Part shown: positions 23,547-32,041 of the stretch, piece after piece
Layout: every line of letters begins with the position of its first letter
How positions within the stretch are numbered: position 1 is the stretch's first letter
From: Actinoallomurus iriomotensis
GTDB taxonomy: Bacteria > Actinomycetota > Actinomycetes > Streptosporangiales > Streptosporangiaceae
NCBI RefSeq assembly: GCF_030269445.1
Contig: NZ_BSTJ01000007.1
Location: forward strand, 62,001 to 126,000
Direction: 5' to 3'
DNA length: 64,000 bases
The notes under the pieces: model-generated
What the model was told of the DNA's origin: nothing
Seen by the model: only the letters and a program-made list of their open reading frames with translations
Database searches by the model: none
Translations under genes and position numbers: made by a program

Positions 23547-24803
23547 TCACCTCCGGGATCCGGCCGGACGAACATCTCGCGCCGATCCGGGACGCCGTAC
23601 CGACCCCGGGGCGACCACGGTCGCCATCGCGATCCCGCCGGCGAGGAACAGGCCGGCCGGGACGATCCAGCCGAGCTCGAAGCCGGCCAGCGGGGCCAGC
23701 ACGGCCGGCCCCGCGCTCCGGGCGATCGGGACGGCCGCCCCGTAGGTCGCCTGCCAGGCGGCCGTGCCGCTGGTGGGCGCGAGCCGGTACCCGAGATCCC
23801 ACGCGCCGACGGCGAAGCGGACCTCGCCGAGGACCTGGGTCACGATGCCCGCCCCCAGCCCGAGGGCGATCAGCGCGGGCGCGAGACGGTGCCCCAGCAG
23901 AGTCGTCCACAGCAGGCCGGACGACGTCGCGAGCAGGGCTGCGCCCGTGAGCAGAGCGTGCCGGGTTCGCTCGGCGGTCGCGACCCGGATGGCGACGCGG
24001 CGCTGCATCGCCATGACGCCCAGGGTGTTGGCGAGGAAGCACGCGGAGATGGTCCATCGCGGGACTCCGGACGCGTTGGTGATCATCAACGGCAACGCGA
24101 CGCTCAGCATGGGCATGTACAGGTAGAGCACGGATGCGGCGACGGTCGCGACCAGCTGGGGCATCGTCGTACGACCGGCCTCGCCCGCCACGGGACGGCC
24201 GGCCGACGCCGTCGGGGCCGGTGCGGAGATCCGGATTCCTCTCGCGACCAGCAGGCTTGTGACCAGGTAGAGCAGCGCGTCGCCGGCCACGACGACGCGC
24301 AGGGCCCCGATCTCGCCGAGACCCAGCGCCAGACCGCCCACGGCGGCGCCCACGGCCACGGCCCCGTTGCCGATGGACTGCAGCCTGGCCCGTTCGGTGA
24401 CGGCGGCCGCCGGGTCCGCCGCGGCCTGGACGAGCGCGGCGCGCAACCCGCCCCAGGCGCTCTGGCCGCTGGCGTACACGAGGAACGCGCCGGCGACGAG
24501 GGCCGGTTCGCCGCCGAGCGCGAGGCCGAGCAGCCCGGCCGCGCAGCAGCCGAGGGTCGCGGCGCTGGTCGCGACGAGACCGTGGCGGTCGGCGAGGCGG
24601 CCGACGCGGCGCGAGAGCAGCGCACCCGCTCCCCAGCAGAGGGCGAGCAGGATTCCGACCCGAACGGGGCTCCAGCCGAGTCCGACCAGATAGGCCGCTG
24701 ACGTGACGTAGAAGGCGCCGTCGCCGGTCTGGGCAAGAGCATGCGCCTGGCCGAGGCGGCGCAGCCGCGTCCGGCCGTCGTCAGCTGGTCCGCAGCCGCT
24801 CAT
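23547..24803 (-). CDS. Major facilitator superfamily transporter
   Basis: The 418-residue protein has about twelve hydrophobic helices and the loop 2-3 motif GxLxDRxG-like sequence RRVGRLADRHG. The central cytosolic loop (APAPTASAGRPVAGEAGRT) separates the two halves. Actinomycete MFS proteins of this kind are mostly drug exporters; the substrate is unknown. The start overlaps the stop of the upstream reductase gene by 23 bp, so the two are cotranscribed under the MarR-linked promoter. Confidence 0.85.
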   Translation of the reverse strand: MSGCGPADDGRTRLRRLGQAHALAQTGDGAFYVTSAAYLVGLGWSPVRVGILLALCWGAGALLSRRVGRLADRHGLVATSAATLGCCAAGLLGLALGGEPALVAGAFLVYASGQSAWGGLRAALVQAAADPAAAVTERARLQSIGNGAVAVGAAVGGLALGLGEIGALRVVVAGDALLYLVTSLLVARGIRISAPAPTASAGRPVAGEAGRTTMPQLVATVAASVLYLYMPMLSVALPLMITNASGVPRWTISACFLANTLGVMAMQRRVAIRVATAERTRHALLTGAALLATSSGLLWTTLLGHRLAPALIALGLGAGIVTQVLGEVRFAVGAWDLGYRLAPTSGTAAWQATYGAAVPIARSAGPAVLAPLAGFELGWIVPAGLFLAGGIAMATVVAPGSVRRPGSARDVRPAGSRR

Positions 24804-25398
24804 CGCGAGTCCCCTTGATCTCGCTGAACGACGGGGTGGTCGCGAGGGTCGACACCGCCTGCCACAGCCGGACCGCGGCGTCCCCCCGCGGTACGGCGGT
24901 AAGCACCGGGCCGAAGAACGCGCGGTCCGCGACGTGCAGGATCGGAGTGCCGCCGTCGTCGGCCAGGGGTTCCGTGGCCGCCTTGGTGCGGTTCCGCAGG
25001 TCCGCGTCCCAGGACGGGTCCTCCGCCGCCTCGGCCAACTCGGCCGGGACGCCGAGTTCGTGCAGCGTCAGCGCGAGGTTCTGCGCGTCGTCACGGAGAC
25101 CGTCGACGTGCCGCCGCCGTCCGAACACCTCATAGAAATCGGTCCACAGGTCCGCGTGAGGTGAGGCCAGCAGGGCGGCCGCGACTCGGGCGGGTCGCCA
25201 CGCGCGCTCGTTGTAGTCGCGGTACCACGCCTCGAGCTCACGCCCTTCGTTCACCACGGACAGGCTCATCAACTCCCGGCGTACCGCCAGTCCGCTCTGC
25301 GTCTCGACCTCCGCGAGCCAGTTGCTGGTGATCCACGCGAACGGACAGGTCGGATCGAGGTAGGCCGTGACGGTGGGGACGATCAAGGTAGTTTCCAC
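24781..25398 (-). CDS. DsbA-like thioredoxin-fold reductase, Rv2466c (mycothiol-dependent nitroreductase) family
   Basis: The 205-residue protein starts at the GTG 25398. The fold and sequence follow Rv2466c: DPTCPFAWITSNWL near the N-terminus, ELMSLSVVNEGREL, and GTPILHVADRAFFGPVLTAVPRGDAA-x-LW near the C-terminus. Rv2466c has CPWC; here the motif is CPFA, so only the first (nucleophilic) Cys remains. Monothiol catalysis with mycothiol is plausible. It heads an operon with the MFS gene and is divergent from a MarR gene. Confidence 0.85.
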   Translation of the reverse strand: METTLIVPTVTAYLDPTCPFAWITSNWLAEVETQSGLAVRRELMSLSVVNEGRELEAWYRDYNERAWRPARVAAALLASPHADLWTDFYEVFGRRRHVDGLRDDAQNLALTLHELGVPAELAEAAEDPSWDADLRNRTKAATEPLADDGGTPILHVADRAFFGPVLTAVPRGDAAVRLWQAVSTLATTPSFSEIKGTRDERLRTS

Positions 25399-25428
25399 GG
25401 AAAGTATATTAGTTGACGTGGAAAGTAT
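25392..25428. promoter_or_regulatory. MarR operator candidate between divergent genes
   Basis: An 8-bp perfect inverted repeat, TTTCCACG (25392-25399) and CGTGGAAA (25417-25424), lies in the 39-bp gap. The sequence GGAAAGTAT is also repeated directly at 25399-25407 and 25420-25428, a 21-bp period (two helical turns). It overlaps both gene starts, so bound MarR would block both. Confidence 0.6.
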
Positions 25429-25437
25429 GCTGTCAAG

Positions 25438-25971
25438 GTGGAAGAACGAACCGCCCTGGACCATGCCACGGACGGCGACACGGTGAGCTCGATCGTCGAC
25501 GCGTGGCGCGCGCGGCTGCCGGACCTCGACCCTTCGCCGTTGCTGATCCTGGGGCGCGTCCAACGCCTGGCCGCGATGTGCGATCCGCTTCTCCGGCCGC
25601 CGTTCGCCGCCGCGAGGCTGGCACCCGGTGACTTCGACGTGCTCGCCGCGCTGCGCCGGAGCGCGCCGCCCCACGCCCTGTCGAACGGCGACCTCGCCCG
25701 GGCGACGCTGGTCACGCCCGGCGGAGTGACCAAACGGATCGACCGGCTGGCCGCCGCGGGGCTGGTGACGCGAACCCGCGACCCGGCGGACGCTCGTGGA
25801 CGCGTCGTGGCCCTGACCGAGGCCGGCCGGCAACTCGCCGACGAACTCATCCGCGTGCACATGGCGAACGAGTCGGCCATCATCGGGGCGCTCGACGGCG
25901 ACGAACAACACCTGCTCGCGTCCCTGCTCGGCAAGTTGCTCGCGTCCGTCGAAGCCGGCCGGGGCTCCTAG
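25438..25971 (+). CDS. MarR-family transcriptional regulator
   Basis: The 177-residue protein starts at the GTG 25438. The winged-helix core reads APGDFDVLAALRRSAPPHALSNGDLARATLVTPGGVTKRIDRLAAAGLVTRTRDPADARGRVVALTEAG, including the DxRxxxV wing. No Cys is positioned as in OhrR, so redox sensing by thiol is not indicated by position alone. It is divergent from the Rv2466c-like/MFS operon and shares a 39-bp operator region, so it probably represses both in response to a toxic compound. Confidence 0.9.
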   Translation: MEERTALDHATDGDTVSSIVDAWRARLPDLDPSPLLILGRVQRLAAMCDPLLRPPFAAARLAPGDFDVLAALRRSAPPHALSNGDLARATLVTPGGVTKRIDRLAAAGLVTRTRDPADARGRVVALTEAGRQLADELIRVHMANESAIIGALDGDEQHLLASLLGKLLASVEAGRGS

Positions 25972-26168
25972 CGCGGAGCCGATCGGGGTCGTCCATTCAG
26001 GCTTGATGCGCCCGAACGTTATTGGTTAAGTATCTTTACAGTCGCTGGTCACGTACTTACTGTGACGTCATGGATCGAGTCGCTTCCGTCCGATCCGTGA
26101 TCGCCCGTACGGCCATGTCCGCGCCCCCGCCAGGACGCGTGTGCCCCAGCACGTGAAGGAGAACGTTC

Positions 26169-26978
26169 GTGACCGCACAGAACGACCGAGCGCGCCGTAT
26201 CCGCCGGAAGCTTCTCGCGGTGGTCGCAGGCGGTGCCATGGTGGTCGCCGCCGGCGCCGTCCACGCCGGTGACGCTGTCGCCGCCGGCCTCGACCCGACC
26301 GTCGCACCGGGCGGCAACTTCAACCTGTCGGTGTGGGAACTCCAGCTCCCGATCGGATCGCCCGGCTCGCCGACCACGATCCCGCCGTCCCAGTTGAAGG
26401 GCGCGAACGGGTACACGAACCCGGCGTACTTCTGGACCGACAAGAACGACGGCTCGATGACCTTCTGGGACCCCGAGTCCGGAGTGACCACGCCGAACTC
26501 GAACTACGCCCGCTCCGAACTGCGCGAGATGAACGCCGATGGCAGCGCCGCGGACTGGTCCCTGTCCGGCACTCACCAGCTGTCGGCGACCCTGCGAATC
26601 GTCTCGGTGACGAAGAACGTCTGCGTCGGCCAGATCCACCTCGGCAGTGGCGGCTCGTCGACGAAGCCGCTGCTCGAGCTCTACTACCACTCCAACGGCG
26701 ACGTCGTCCTCGGCCTCGAGAAGTCACCCGATGGCGGTCAGAACACCTACACCCTGACCAATGTGCCGCTCGGCACCCAGTGGAGCTATGTCATCGCGAT
26801 CGTCGGCGGCAAGATTCAGATCACCGTCAACGGCACAACGAAGAGTTACTCGATCGCCTCGGGCTTCAACGCCTACCACCAGTACTTCAAGGCCGGCGAC
26901 TACAACCAGTCCTCGTCGAGCAGCACCACCAACGGCGCGAAGGTCAAGTTCTACGCCCTGACCGTGTCCCACACCTGA
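26169..26978 (+). CDS. Secreted polysaccharide lyase family 7 (alginate lyase)
   Basis: The 269-residue protein starts at the GTG 26169 with an AAGGAG site. A long twin-Arg-like basic n-region (RARRIRRK) and signal peptide end near A-V-A-A (about 38). The PL7 beta-jelly-roll motifs are all present in order: RSELREM (residues R-S-E-L-R), VCVGQIH, and YFKAGDYNQ, carrying the Arg, Gln/His and Tyr catalytic residues. The QIH form suggests preference for polyguluronate or mixed substrate. No carbohydrate-binding module is attached. It is not in an operon. Confidence 0.92.
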   Translation: MTAQNDRARRIRRKLLAVVAGGAMVVAAGAVHAGDAVAAGLDPTVAPGGNFNLSVWELQLPIGSPGSPTTIPPSQLKGANGYTNPAYFWTDKNDGSMTFWDPESGVTTPNSNYARSELREMNADGSAADWSLSGTHQLSATLRIVSVTKNVCVGQIHLGSGGSSTKPLLELYYHSNGDVVLGLEKSPDGGQNTYTLTNVPLGTQWSYVIAIVGGKIQITVNGTTKSYSIASGFNAYHQYFKAGDYNQSSSSSTTNGAKVKFYALTVSHT

Positions 26979-27109
26979 CCGCCCACCCGTTGGCCTCTCC
27001 GTCGCGACCCGTGTGACAGTCGACGGGAAGTTCGTGGTACCTGGCCTCAGGTACTGACGTCTCGATCTACAGTCACGTGGCGAAGCCGACGATCAGTGAG
27101 GAGCGCTAC

Positions 27110-29767
27110 ATGGGGGGACTGCAGTCCGGGGGAGGGACGAGCGCGGTCGCGGCGTCGGCGCACGCCGGGTGCGAGCGGTTCCGGTTGACCGATCCGTTCA
27201 TCACCAGCAAGACCCGCAAGGCCCTGGCGGCGCAGGTCGGCCGGCCCGACACCAGCGCCGGGATCCCCGAGGCTCGATGGATGCGGGCGATGACCTTCGA
27301 GGGTCTTGTGCGCTCCGAACGCTTCGTCTCCGAGCTGCTCACCAAGACGGTCGGACAGCTGGGCCTTCCCCGGCCGAAGGCCGTGCGCCGGCGCGACTGC
27401 CACGGGGCCGTCGCGGTCACGGCCACGGAACTCGCGCAGGCTCACCAGAAGGCGAACTCCTCTGGTGAGACGACGATGTTGACCGCGCTCGCCGTGCCGT
27501 ACCTCCACCTTGAGGACGTCCCCGACGCGACCGCCGTTCAGCCGGATTTCGCCATCGTCTGCCCCCGCGAAGGCGACGGCTCCTGGCTGATCATGGGTGA
27601 TGCGAAGGACTACGAGCGGGTTCGCTCGCGCATCGACGACGGTCGGATGCTCAAGGGTTTCCTGCAGGTCGCCCTGGGTGCCGAGTCCGCCGCCGGCTGG
27701 AGCGAACTGCCGAGCGGCATGCGGGTTCACCGCCATGGCGCGCTGGCCGTGCCGCGCAACGCCTTCCTGCAGCCCGAAGCCGTGGTGGAGTTGCTGGACG
27801 ACCACCGGGTCGAGGTCCGTACGAGGGCGGATGAACGCCTGGAGACGAAGGCGCGGCTCGGCGACGCTTCCCCGGCAGAGGAGGACCTGGCCGCCTACCT
27901 CGCCGATCTCACCGCGGCTTTCGACCCTCGCAGCTGTGTGACCTGCAACCTCTTGGCGTACTGCCGGGAAGAGCTGCGCGCCGCCGACGACCCGCTGGCC
28001 CTGCTCACCGAGATCGGAGTCGATCGTTTCGTACGGCCTGCCGTGGTCGGGCTCGTGTCCGGCACCGGGGAGGTCGGGCAGGCCCCGCACAGCGTCGTCG
28101 GACAGGTCAACGCCACCGTCAGCGGCCTTCCGTACTGGCCCGGACGCCTGCGTACCGACCCGTGCGGGTTGCCGGGCACCATCGAGCTGGTGCTGGTGAA
28201 GTCGGATGCCACGGCTCTCGGCGTGCACGGCGTGGCCGTGCGGAAGGTGGGGGCGGACGGGCCGGCCGGCTGGGTGCGGCGGGTCTTCGCCGACCCGCAG
28301 TCCCCGCTCACCCGCCGAGAGATGATGCGGATCCTCGGGAAGGCGATTCGCGAGGTCCGGGAGGCGGGCCTCGGGCCGGTCCACCTGGTCGTTCCGGACC
28401 GGCCGAGCGCCGACCTGCTGGCCACCGCCGCGGACTCGCTGGCCGGGGTCGAGCTGAGCCGGCTGCGCTGGCAGCACGACCTGGACAGCGGCCGGCCGGC
28501 CTTGACCTTCGATGGGGAGCCGGCCACGCTGCCGGACCCGCTTCACGCCGACGAGCGGCTCGCGGTCAGCTTCCTCCTGGAGGAGGACCGGGCCCGGGCC
28601 ATGAGCCTGCGCACCCCCATCGTCGACCTGCGGGCGGTGCTGGCCGCACACGTGATCGCCGGCGGCCCGGCCGTCGACGCCGGCCGTCTCGACTACCTCG
28701 TCACGTGGGCCGAGGCGAGCGATCCGCTGGACCACCGCAAGGTCTCCGACAGCATCGCCGAGCAGCCGCAGACCCCCGGTGCCCGGCTCTCCAACTCCGT
28801 CTCCGACGCGATCGACAAGGCGCGGCGCGACGACGACATGGGGGAGTACGACGCGCTCGTCGAGGCGGCGCTGGGTTACCGCGTCGAGGTGGTCGAGAGG
28901 GCGTTGGCGGTCCTCGGCGGGTTGCGGACCTCCCGGCTACGTGAGGTGCATCGCGTCCTGGAGGGTGACGCGCAGGAGATCTGGGGCCGCCGGGTGGCAC
29001 TGCAGGCCTCCGACCTCGTCCGCTTCTCCCGGACGCACCGCACCTGGCGCAACACCCAGGTCGAGATGCTCGATGCCGACCGGAAGTGCGCTGACCAGCT
29101 CACCTGTCTGGCCGACGCATCGGTCGCGCGCGACAGGGCGACCGACGCGGGGGTCCGCGAGCTGGCCCTCGCGACCGTGGTCGACCTCGACCCCCTCCGC
29201 CTCGACGTGAAGTCACGGCGCCTGGCCGACGGGTCGACGGTCGTCGCACTGCACATCGACGACCGGAGTCTCGTCGAGCAGCCGAGTACGACCATCAAGG
29301 TTCAGGCAGGGTCGTTCAAGCTGGGGCAGCTGCCGGTCGGGACGCTCACCCGTACCGACGGCGTCGAGGGACTCCTCTGGGATCCCAAGGTCGTACCCGG
29401 CCTGGCCGTAGGCGACGAACTGGTCCTGGCCGACACCACCTGGTTCGGCAAGCCGCTCAAGTCCGGTCATGAGATCGCGGTGAAGCGGCCGTCGCTGGAC
29501 AACCAGTCCGCCCCGAGGGCCACCTGCACCCCGGACGCCTACTCCGCGGACCCCGAAACCCACGAGTGGTGCTGCCGGCCGCACACGGTCGCCGAGGCGC
29601 AGTGGTCGGACACGCTGGCGGAGCGCCGGGGCCGTGGCGAGCTGAACCCCGAGGTCTGGCCACCCCTGATCGACGAGGAGCGGTTCGACGTCGGCCCGGA
29701 CGATGAGGGGCCGCTGCCTCCGCCCACCTCTCCTCCCGACGGCCTGACCATCGACGACCTGGACTGA
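27110..29767 (+). CDS. Cas4/RecB-like Fe-S PD-(D/E)XK nuclease, large protein
   Basis: The protein has 885 residues from the ATG 27110, preferred over a GTG at 27077 because GAGGAG lies 6 nt upstream. The N-terminal part has a PD-(D/E)XK core: Asp146 (QPDFAIV) and D-A-K at 164-166 (MGDAKDYERV). A Cys-x2-Cys-x5-Cys cluster at 276, 279, 285 (SCVTCNLLAYC) follows, as in Cas4 and Dna2, where a fourth Cys upstream completes a 4Fe-4S site; Cys97 or Cys21 could serve. The C-terminal 550 residues are unassigned, and a Cys-Cys pair sits near HEWCCRPH. An SF1 helicase gene follows after 6 bp. Confidence 0.7.
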   Translation: MGGLQSGGGTSAVAASAHAGCERFRLTDPFITSKTRKALAAQVGRPDTSAGIPEARWMRAMTFEGLVRSERFVSELLTKTVGQLGLPRPKAVRRRDCHGAVAVTATELAQAHQKANSSGETTMLTALAVPYLHLEDVPDATAVQPDFAIVCPREGDGSWLIMGDAKDYERVRSRIDDGRMLKGFLQVALGAESAAGWSELPSGMRVHRHGALAVPRNAFLQPEAVVELLDDHRVEVRTRADERLETKARLGDASPAEEDLAAYLADLTAAFDPRSCVTCNLLAYCREELRAADDPLALLTEIGVDRFVRPAVVGLVSGTGEVGQAPHSVVGQVNATVSGLPYWPGRLRTDPCGLPGTIELVLVKSDATALGVHGVAVRKVGADGPAGWVRRVFADPQSPLTRREMMRILGKAIREVREAGLGPVHLVVPDRPSADLLATAADSLAGVELSRLRWQHDLDSGRPALTFDGEPATLPDPLHADERLAVSFLLEEDRARAMSLRTPIVDLRAVLAAHVIAGGPAVDAGRLDYLVTWAEASDPLDHRKVSDSIAEQPQTPGARLSNSVSDAIDKARRDDDMGEYDALVEAALGYRVEVVERALAVLGGLRTSRLREVHRVLEGDAQEIWGRRVALQASDLVRFSRTHRTWRNTQVEMLDADRKCADQLTCLADASVARDRATDAGVRELALATVVDLDPLRLDVKSRRLADGSTVVALHIDDRSLVEQPSTTIKVQAGSFKLGQLPVGTLTRTDGVEGLLWDPKVVPGLAVGDELVLADTTWFGKPLKSGHEIAVKRPSLDNQSAPRATCTPDAYSADPETHEWCCRPHTVAEAQWSDTLAERRGRGELNPEVWPPLIDEERFDVGPDDEGPLPPPTSPPDGLTIDDLD

Positions 29768-29773
29768 ACCGCG

Positions 29774-31285
29774 ATGACGATCACTTTCTCGCCCCCCGCC
29801 GCGTCGCCCGCCGACGCGCTGCACCACGAAGCCGCGGCCAAGGGGAACTTCGAAGCCGCCCAGAGTGCCGTCTCCGCACTCTCGTCGGTCCTGAGCGGTG
29901 ATGCCGACCACGACAAGATCCTGCTGCGCGCCGCCGCCGGCGCCGGAAAGTCCTACGCGCTCGTGAGGATGGTCCGAGAGGCCATGGAGCATGCGAGCTG
30001 TACGCGGGTGGGTGTCACCGCCTTCGCCAACAAGCAGGTGTTCCCGCTGGCCGGTGAGTTGGGGGAGGAACTGGGCGCCTCCCGGGTCTGCCTCTTCGTG
30101 GCCGAGGACCGGGTGCCGGAACTCCCGCAGAACGTGCTCGACCACGTCTCCGTCGCGACCTCCACCGGCACCATCCCCGAGACATGCTCCGTGGTCCTCG
30201 GAACCTCGCACAAGATGGGCGCATGGGGGCAGCGGAAGCGGTTCCTCGACCACCTGGGTCCGGCCGCCAACGCCGAGCTTCCGTTCGACGTCCTGTTCGT
30301 CGACGAGGCATGGCAGCTCCCACTCCACCGGTACACCACGGTCGAAGGGCTGGCGCCCCTGTCCGTCGGCGTGGGCGACGTCGGCCAGCTGCCGCCGATC
30401 GACCCCAGCCAGAACCCATGGCGCGGCGACCCCGGCTACAACCCCTACCGTGCCTGGCCCACCGCGTTCGAGGACGACGAGAGGACCTTCACCGTCGATC
30501 TGCCCGCGGTGTGGCGCCCCACGGCCGCCCAGCTTCGCCTCTGGCGGACCTTCTACGGCGACTGGGACCGGCTGGACTGTGTCGCGGGGCCGGGCGACCG
30601 GTCCATCGAGCTGCCGGCCCTGACGGGAGCCGCCGCGGCGGTCTGGGCCTCCGTCGCCACCGGCGACCCGACGCTGCTGGAGGTCGACGGCCTCCCAGAT
30701 CCCGAAGCGGCGGACATCGACCCACCGCTGCTCGGCGTCGTCGAGGAACTACTCGTGCCGCTCCTGGAGGGCGGATTCACGGTCGTCCGCCGACGGTACG
30801 ACGGAGTGGGCAACCCTGGGGACGAGGTCCGGACCACCTCCGACGCGCCATCCGGCGATCCCCTGATCGTCGTTCTCGCCACCCGCAACCAGGCCGTGGA
30901 TGACGCCACCGCCATGGTCGAACGCCTCACCGAGAAGTACGACCTGCCCGATGGCGTGCTCCTCGCCTCGACCGTCGACTCCTGGCAGGGCCAGACCAAC
31001 GCCATCACCGTCGCCATTCACCCGCTCTCAGGCGCCGACCAGCTCGATGAGTTCAACTCGGCCTTCGGCCGCCTCGCCGTCACCTGCACCCGCGCCACGC
31101 ACGGGCTGCTGATGGTCGCCCGAGCCGGCCTCAACGATCTGCTGGGCGAAGCCCCCGCACGACCGGGCACGCCACTCGGCGAACCCGGGAACCGATCGCT
31201 TCCCCGCCAGACCCACCAGCGGATCCTCGCGACATTCAGCCGTGCGACGTTGAAACTCGACGCGAGCAACGGCGACGCCGGGTGA
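29774..31285 (+). CDS. Superfamily 1 DNA/RNA helicase (Dna2/Upf1-like)
   Basis: The 503-residue protein has helicase motif I AAAGAGKS (53-60), II DVLFVDEA (172-179), III GDVGQLPPI (201-209), IV IVVLATRNQAVDDA (365-378), V STVDSWQGQ (399-407) and VI VTCTRATHG (436-444). This is a compact SF1 helicase lacking a 1B/Zn accessory domain. It starts 6 bp after the Fe-S nuclease gene, so together they resemble eukaryotic Dna2 split in two. A DNA-processing complex for repair or phage defence is inferred. A terminator follows. Confidence 0.85.
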   Translation: MTITFSPPAASPADALHHEAAAKGNFEAAQSAVSALSSVLSGDADHDKILLRAAAGAGKSYALVRMVREAMEHASCTRVGVTAFANKQVFPLAGELGEELGASRVCLFVAEDRVPELPQNVLDHVSVATSTGTIPETCSVVLGTSHKMGAWGQRKRFLDHLGPAANAELPFDVLFVDEAWQLPLHRYTTVEGLAPLSVGVGDVGQLPPIDPSQNPWRGDPGYNPYRAWPTAFEDDERTFTVDLPAVWRPTAAQLRLWRTFYGDWDRLDCVAGPGDRSIELPALTGAAAAVWASVATGDPTLLEVDGLPDPEAADIDPPLLGVVEELLVPLLEGGFTVVRRRYDGVGNPGDEVRTTSDAPSGDPLIVVLATRNQAVDDATAMVERLTEKYDLPDGVLLASTVDSWQGQTNAITVAIHPLSGADQLDEFNSAFGRLAVTCTRATHGLLMVARAGLNDLLGEAPARPGTPLGEPGNRSLPRQTHQRILATFSRATLKLDASNGDAG

Positions 31286-31350
31286 CTCACCCGGATACCC
31301 GACGGCCTGATGACGGCTGACGAATCGCGTCACTCACCGCCGTACGACAA

Positions 31351-31381
31351 CCGCCCCGCACCTCTTCGGAGGGCGGGGCGG
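31351..31381 (+). terminator. Terminator after the nuclease-helicase operon
   Basis: A 9-bp stem CCGCCCCGC / GCGGGGCGG extends inward by CCT/AGG across one bulged A. It lies 65 bp after the helicase stop, in the gap before the convergent Lsr2-like gene. Confidence 0.7.
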
Positions 31382-31471
31382 TGCGTCGTGCGCGGTGTCA
31401 GCGTGGCGCCGGCTCCCCATTCCACGAGCGCCTGGGTACGAGCCGGCGGCGCTCCGGCTTGCCTGTCAGGC

Positions 31472-31699
31472 TCAGGCCGGAGTGTCCGACGTGTTCTTCC
31501 GGGCGCGTCCGGCCTGTTTGGCCTTGACCGCGCTCTGCATGAACGGCGCGAGCTGGTCCAGGAGCTCCTGGAGCTTCGCGAAGTTCGCGTCCCCCAGGTC
31601 GATCGTGTACATCAAGCCGCCGAGCTCGAAGTCTCGCTTCGCCACGTCGTCTCCGTCACGGCCATCGATGTCATCGATCTTGATGGTCTTGGTTGCCAA
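31472..31699 (-). CDS. Lsr2 N-terminal oligomerisation domain protein without DNA-binding domain
   Basis: The 75-residue protein resembles the first 60 residues of Lsr2, the xenogeneic silencer of actinobacteria: MATKTIKIDDIDG, FELGGLMYTIDLGDANFAKLQELLDQLAPFMQSA. The C-terminal RGR minor-groove domain is absent; the protein ends in a short basic tail (KAKQAGRARKN). A full Lsr2 is about 110 residues. It may mix with the host Lsr2 and weaken its silencing, as truncated H-NS proteins do (inference). It is convergent with the nuclease-helicase operon. Confidence 0.7.
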   Translation of the reverse strand: MATKTIKIDDIDGRDGDDVAKRDFELGGLMYTIDLGDANFAKLQELLDQLAPFMQSAVKAKQAGRARKNTSDTPA

Positions 31700-31982
31700 C
31701 TACCGGCCTTTCCATGTGAAGGGCGAGCCGCGGCACGTCGCCGCGAGCATCGCGAGAGATGGCGGGAGGCCCAGGAAAACCTCCGCCCGCGCATCGAGGT
31801 CCAACGAATGCGCGGGGCTCAGACTACGGCAGTCTTCCAGACCAAGATCATCTATTCGCGACACAGTACGGGGTCGTGCGAATGGGCTCGATCGGCCGGG
31901 AGCCGTCGGGGTGCCCCGAGCGCAACCGGCAAGCCGACCCTGCATGACCACACGTCGGTCGGCCGCCGGATCGACGAAAGCG

Positions 31983-32034
31983 CCGCGGCGGGCCGACCAC
32001 CTCGGCCTGGGTCGGCCATCTCGGCCCGCCGCGG
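31983..32034 (-). terminator. Terminator of the amidohydrolase/NmrA operon
   Basis: Perfect 14-bp stem (31983-31996 with 32021-32034) and a 24-nt loop, 8 bp past the amidohydrolase stop on the minus strand. The rest of 31700-31982 shows no gene I can support; it should hold the promoter of the Lsr2-like gene. Confidence 0.7.
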
Positions 32035-32041
32035 TCTCCGG

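Noticed and set aside
26049-26690. Minus-strand frame upstream of and under the alginate lyase
   Set aside because: No family match and it overlaps the well-supported PL7 gene.
27047-28735. 562-codon minus-strand open frame opposite the Fe-S nuclease
   Set aside because: Shadow frame; no start signal and no recognisable domain, while the plus strand has nuclease and Cys motifs.
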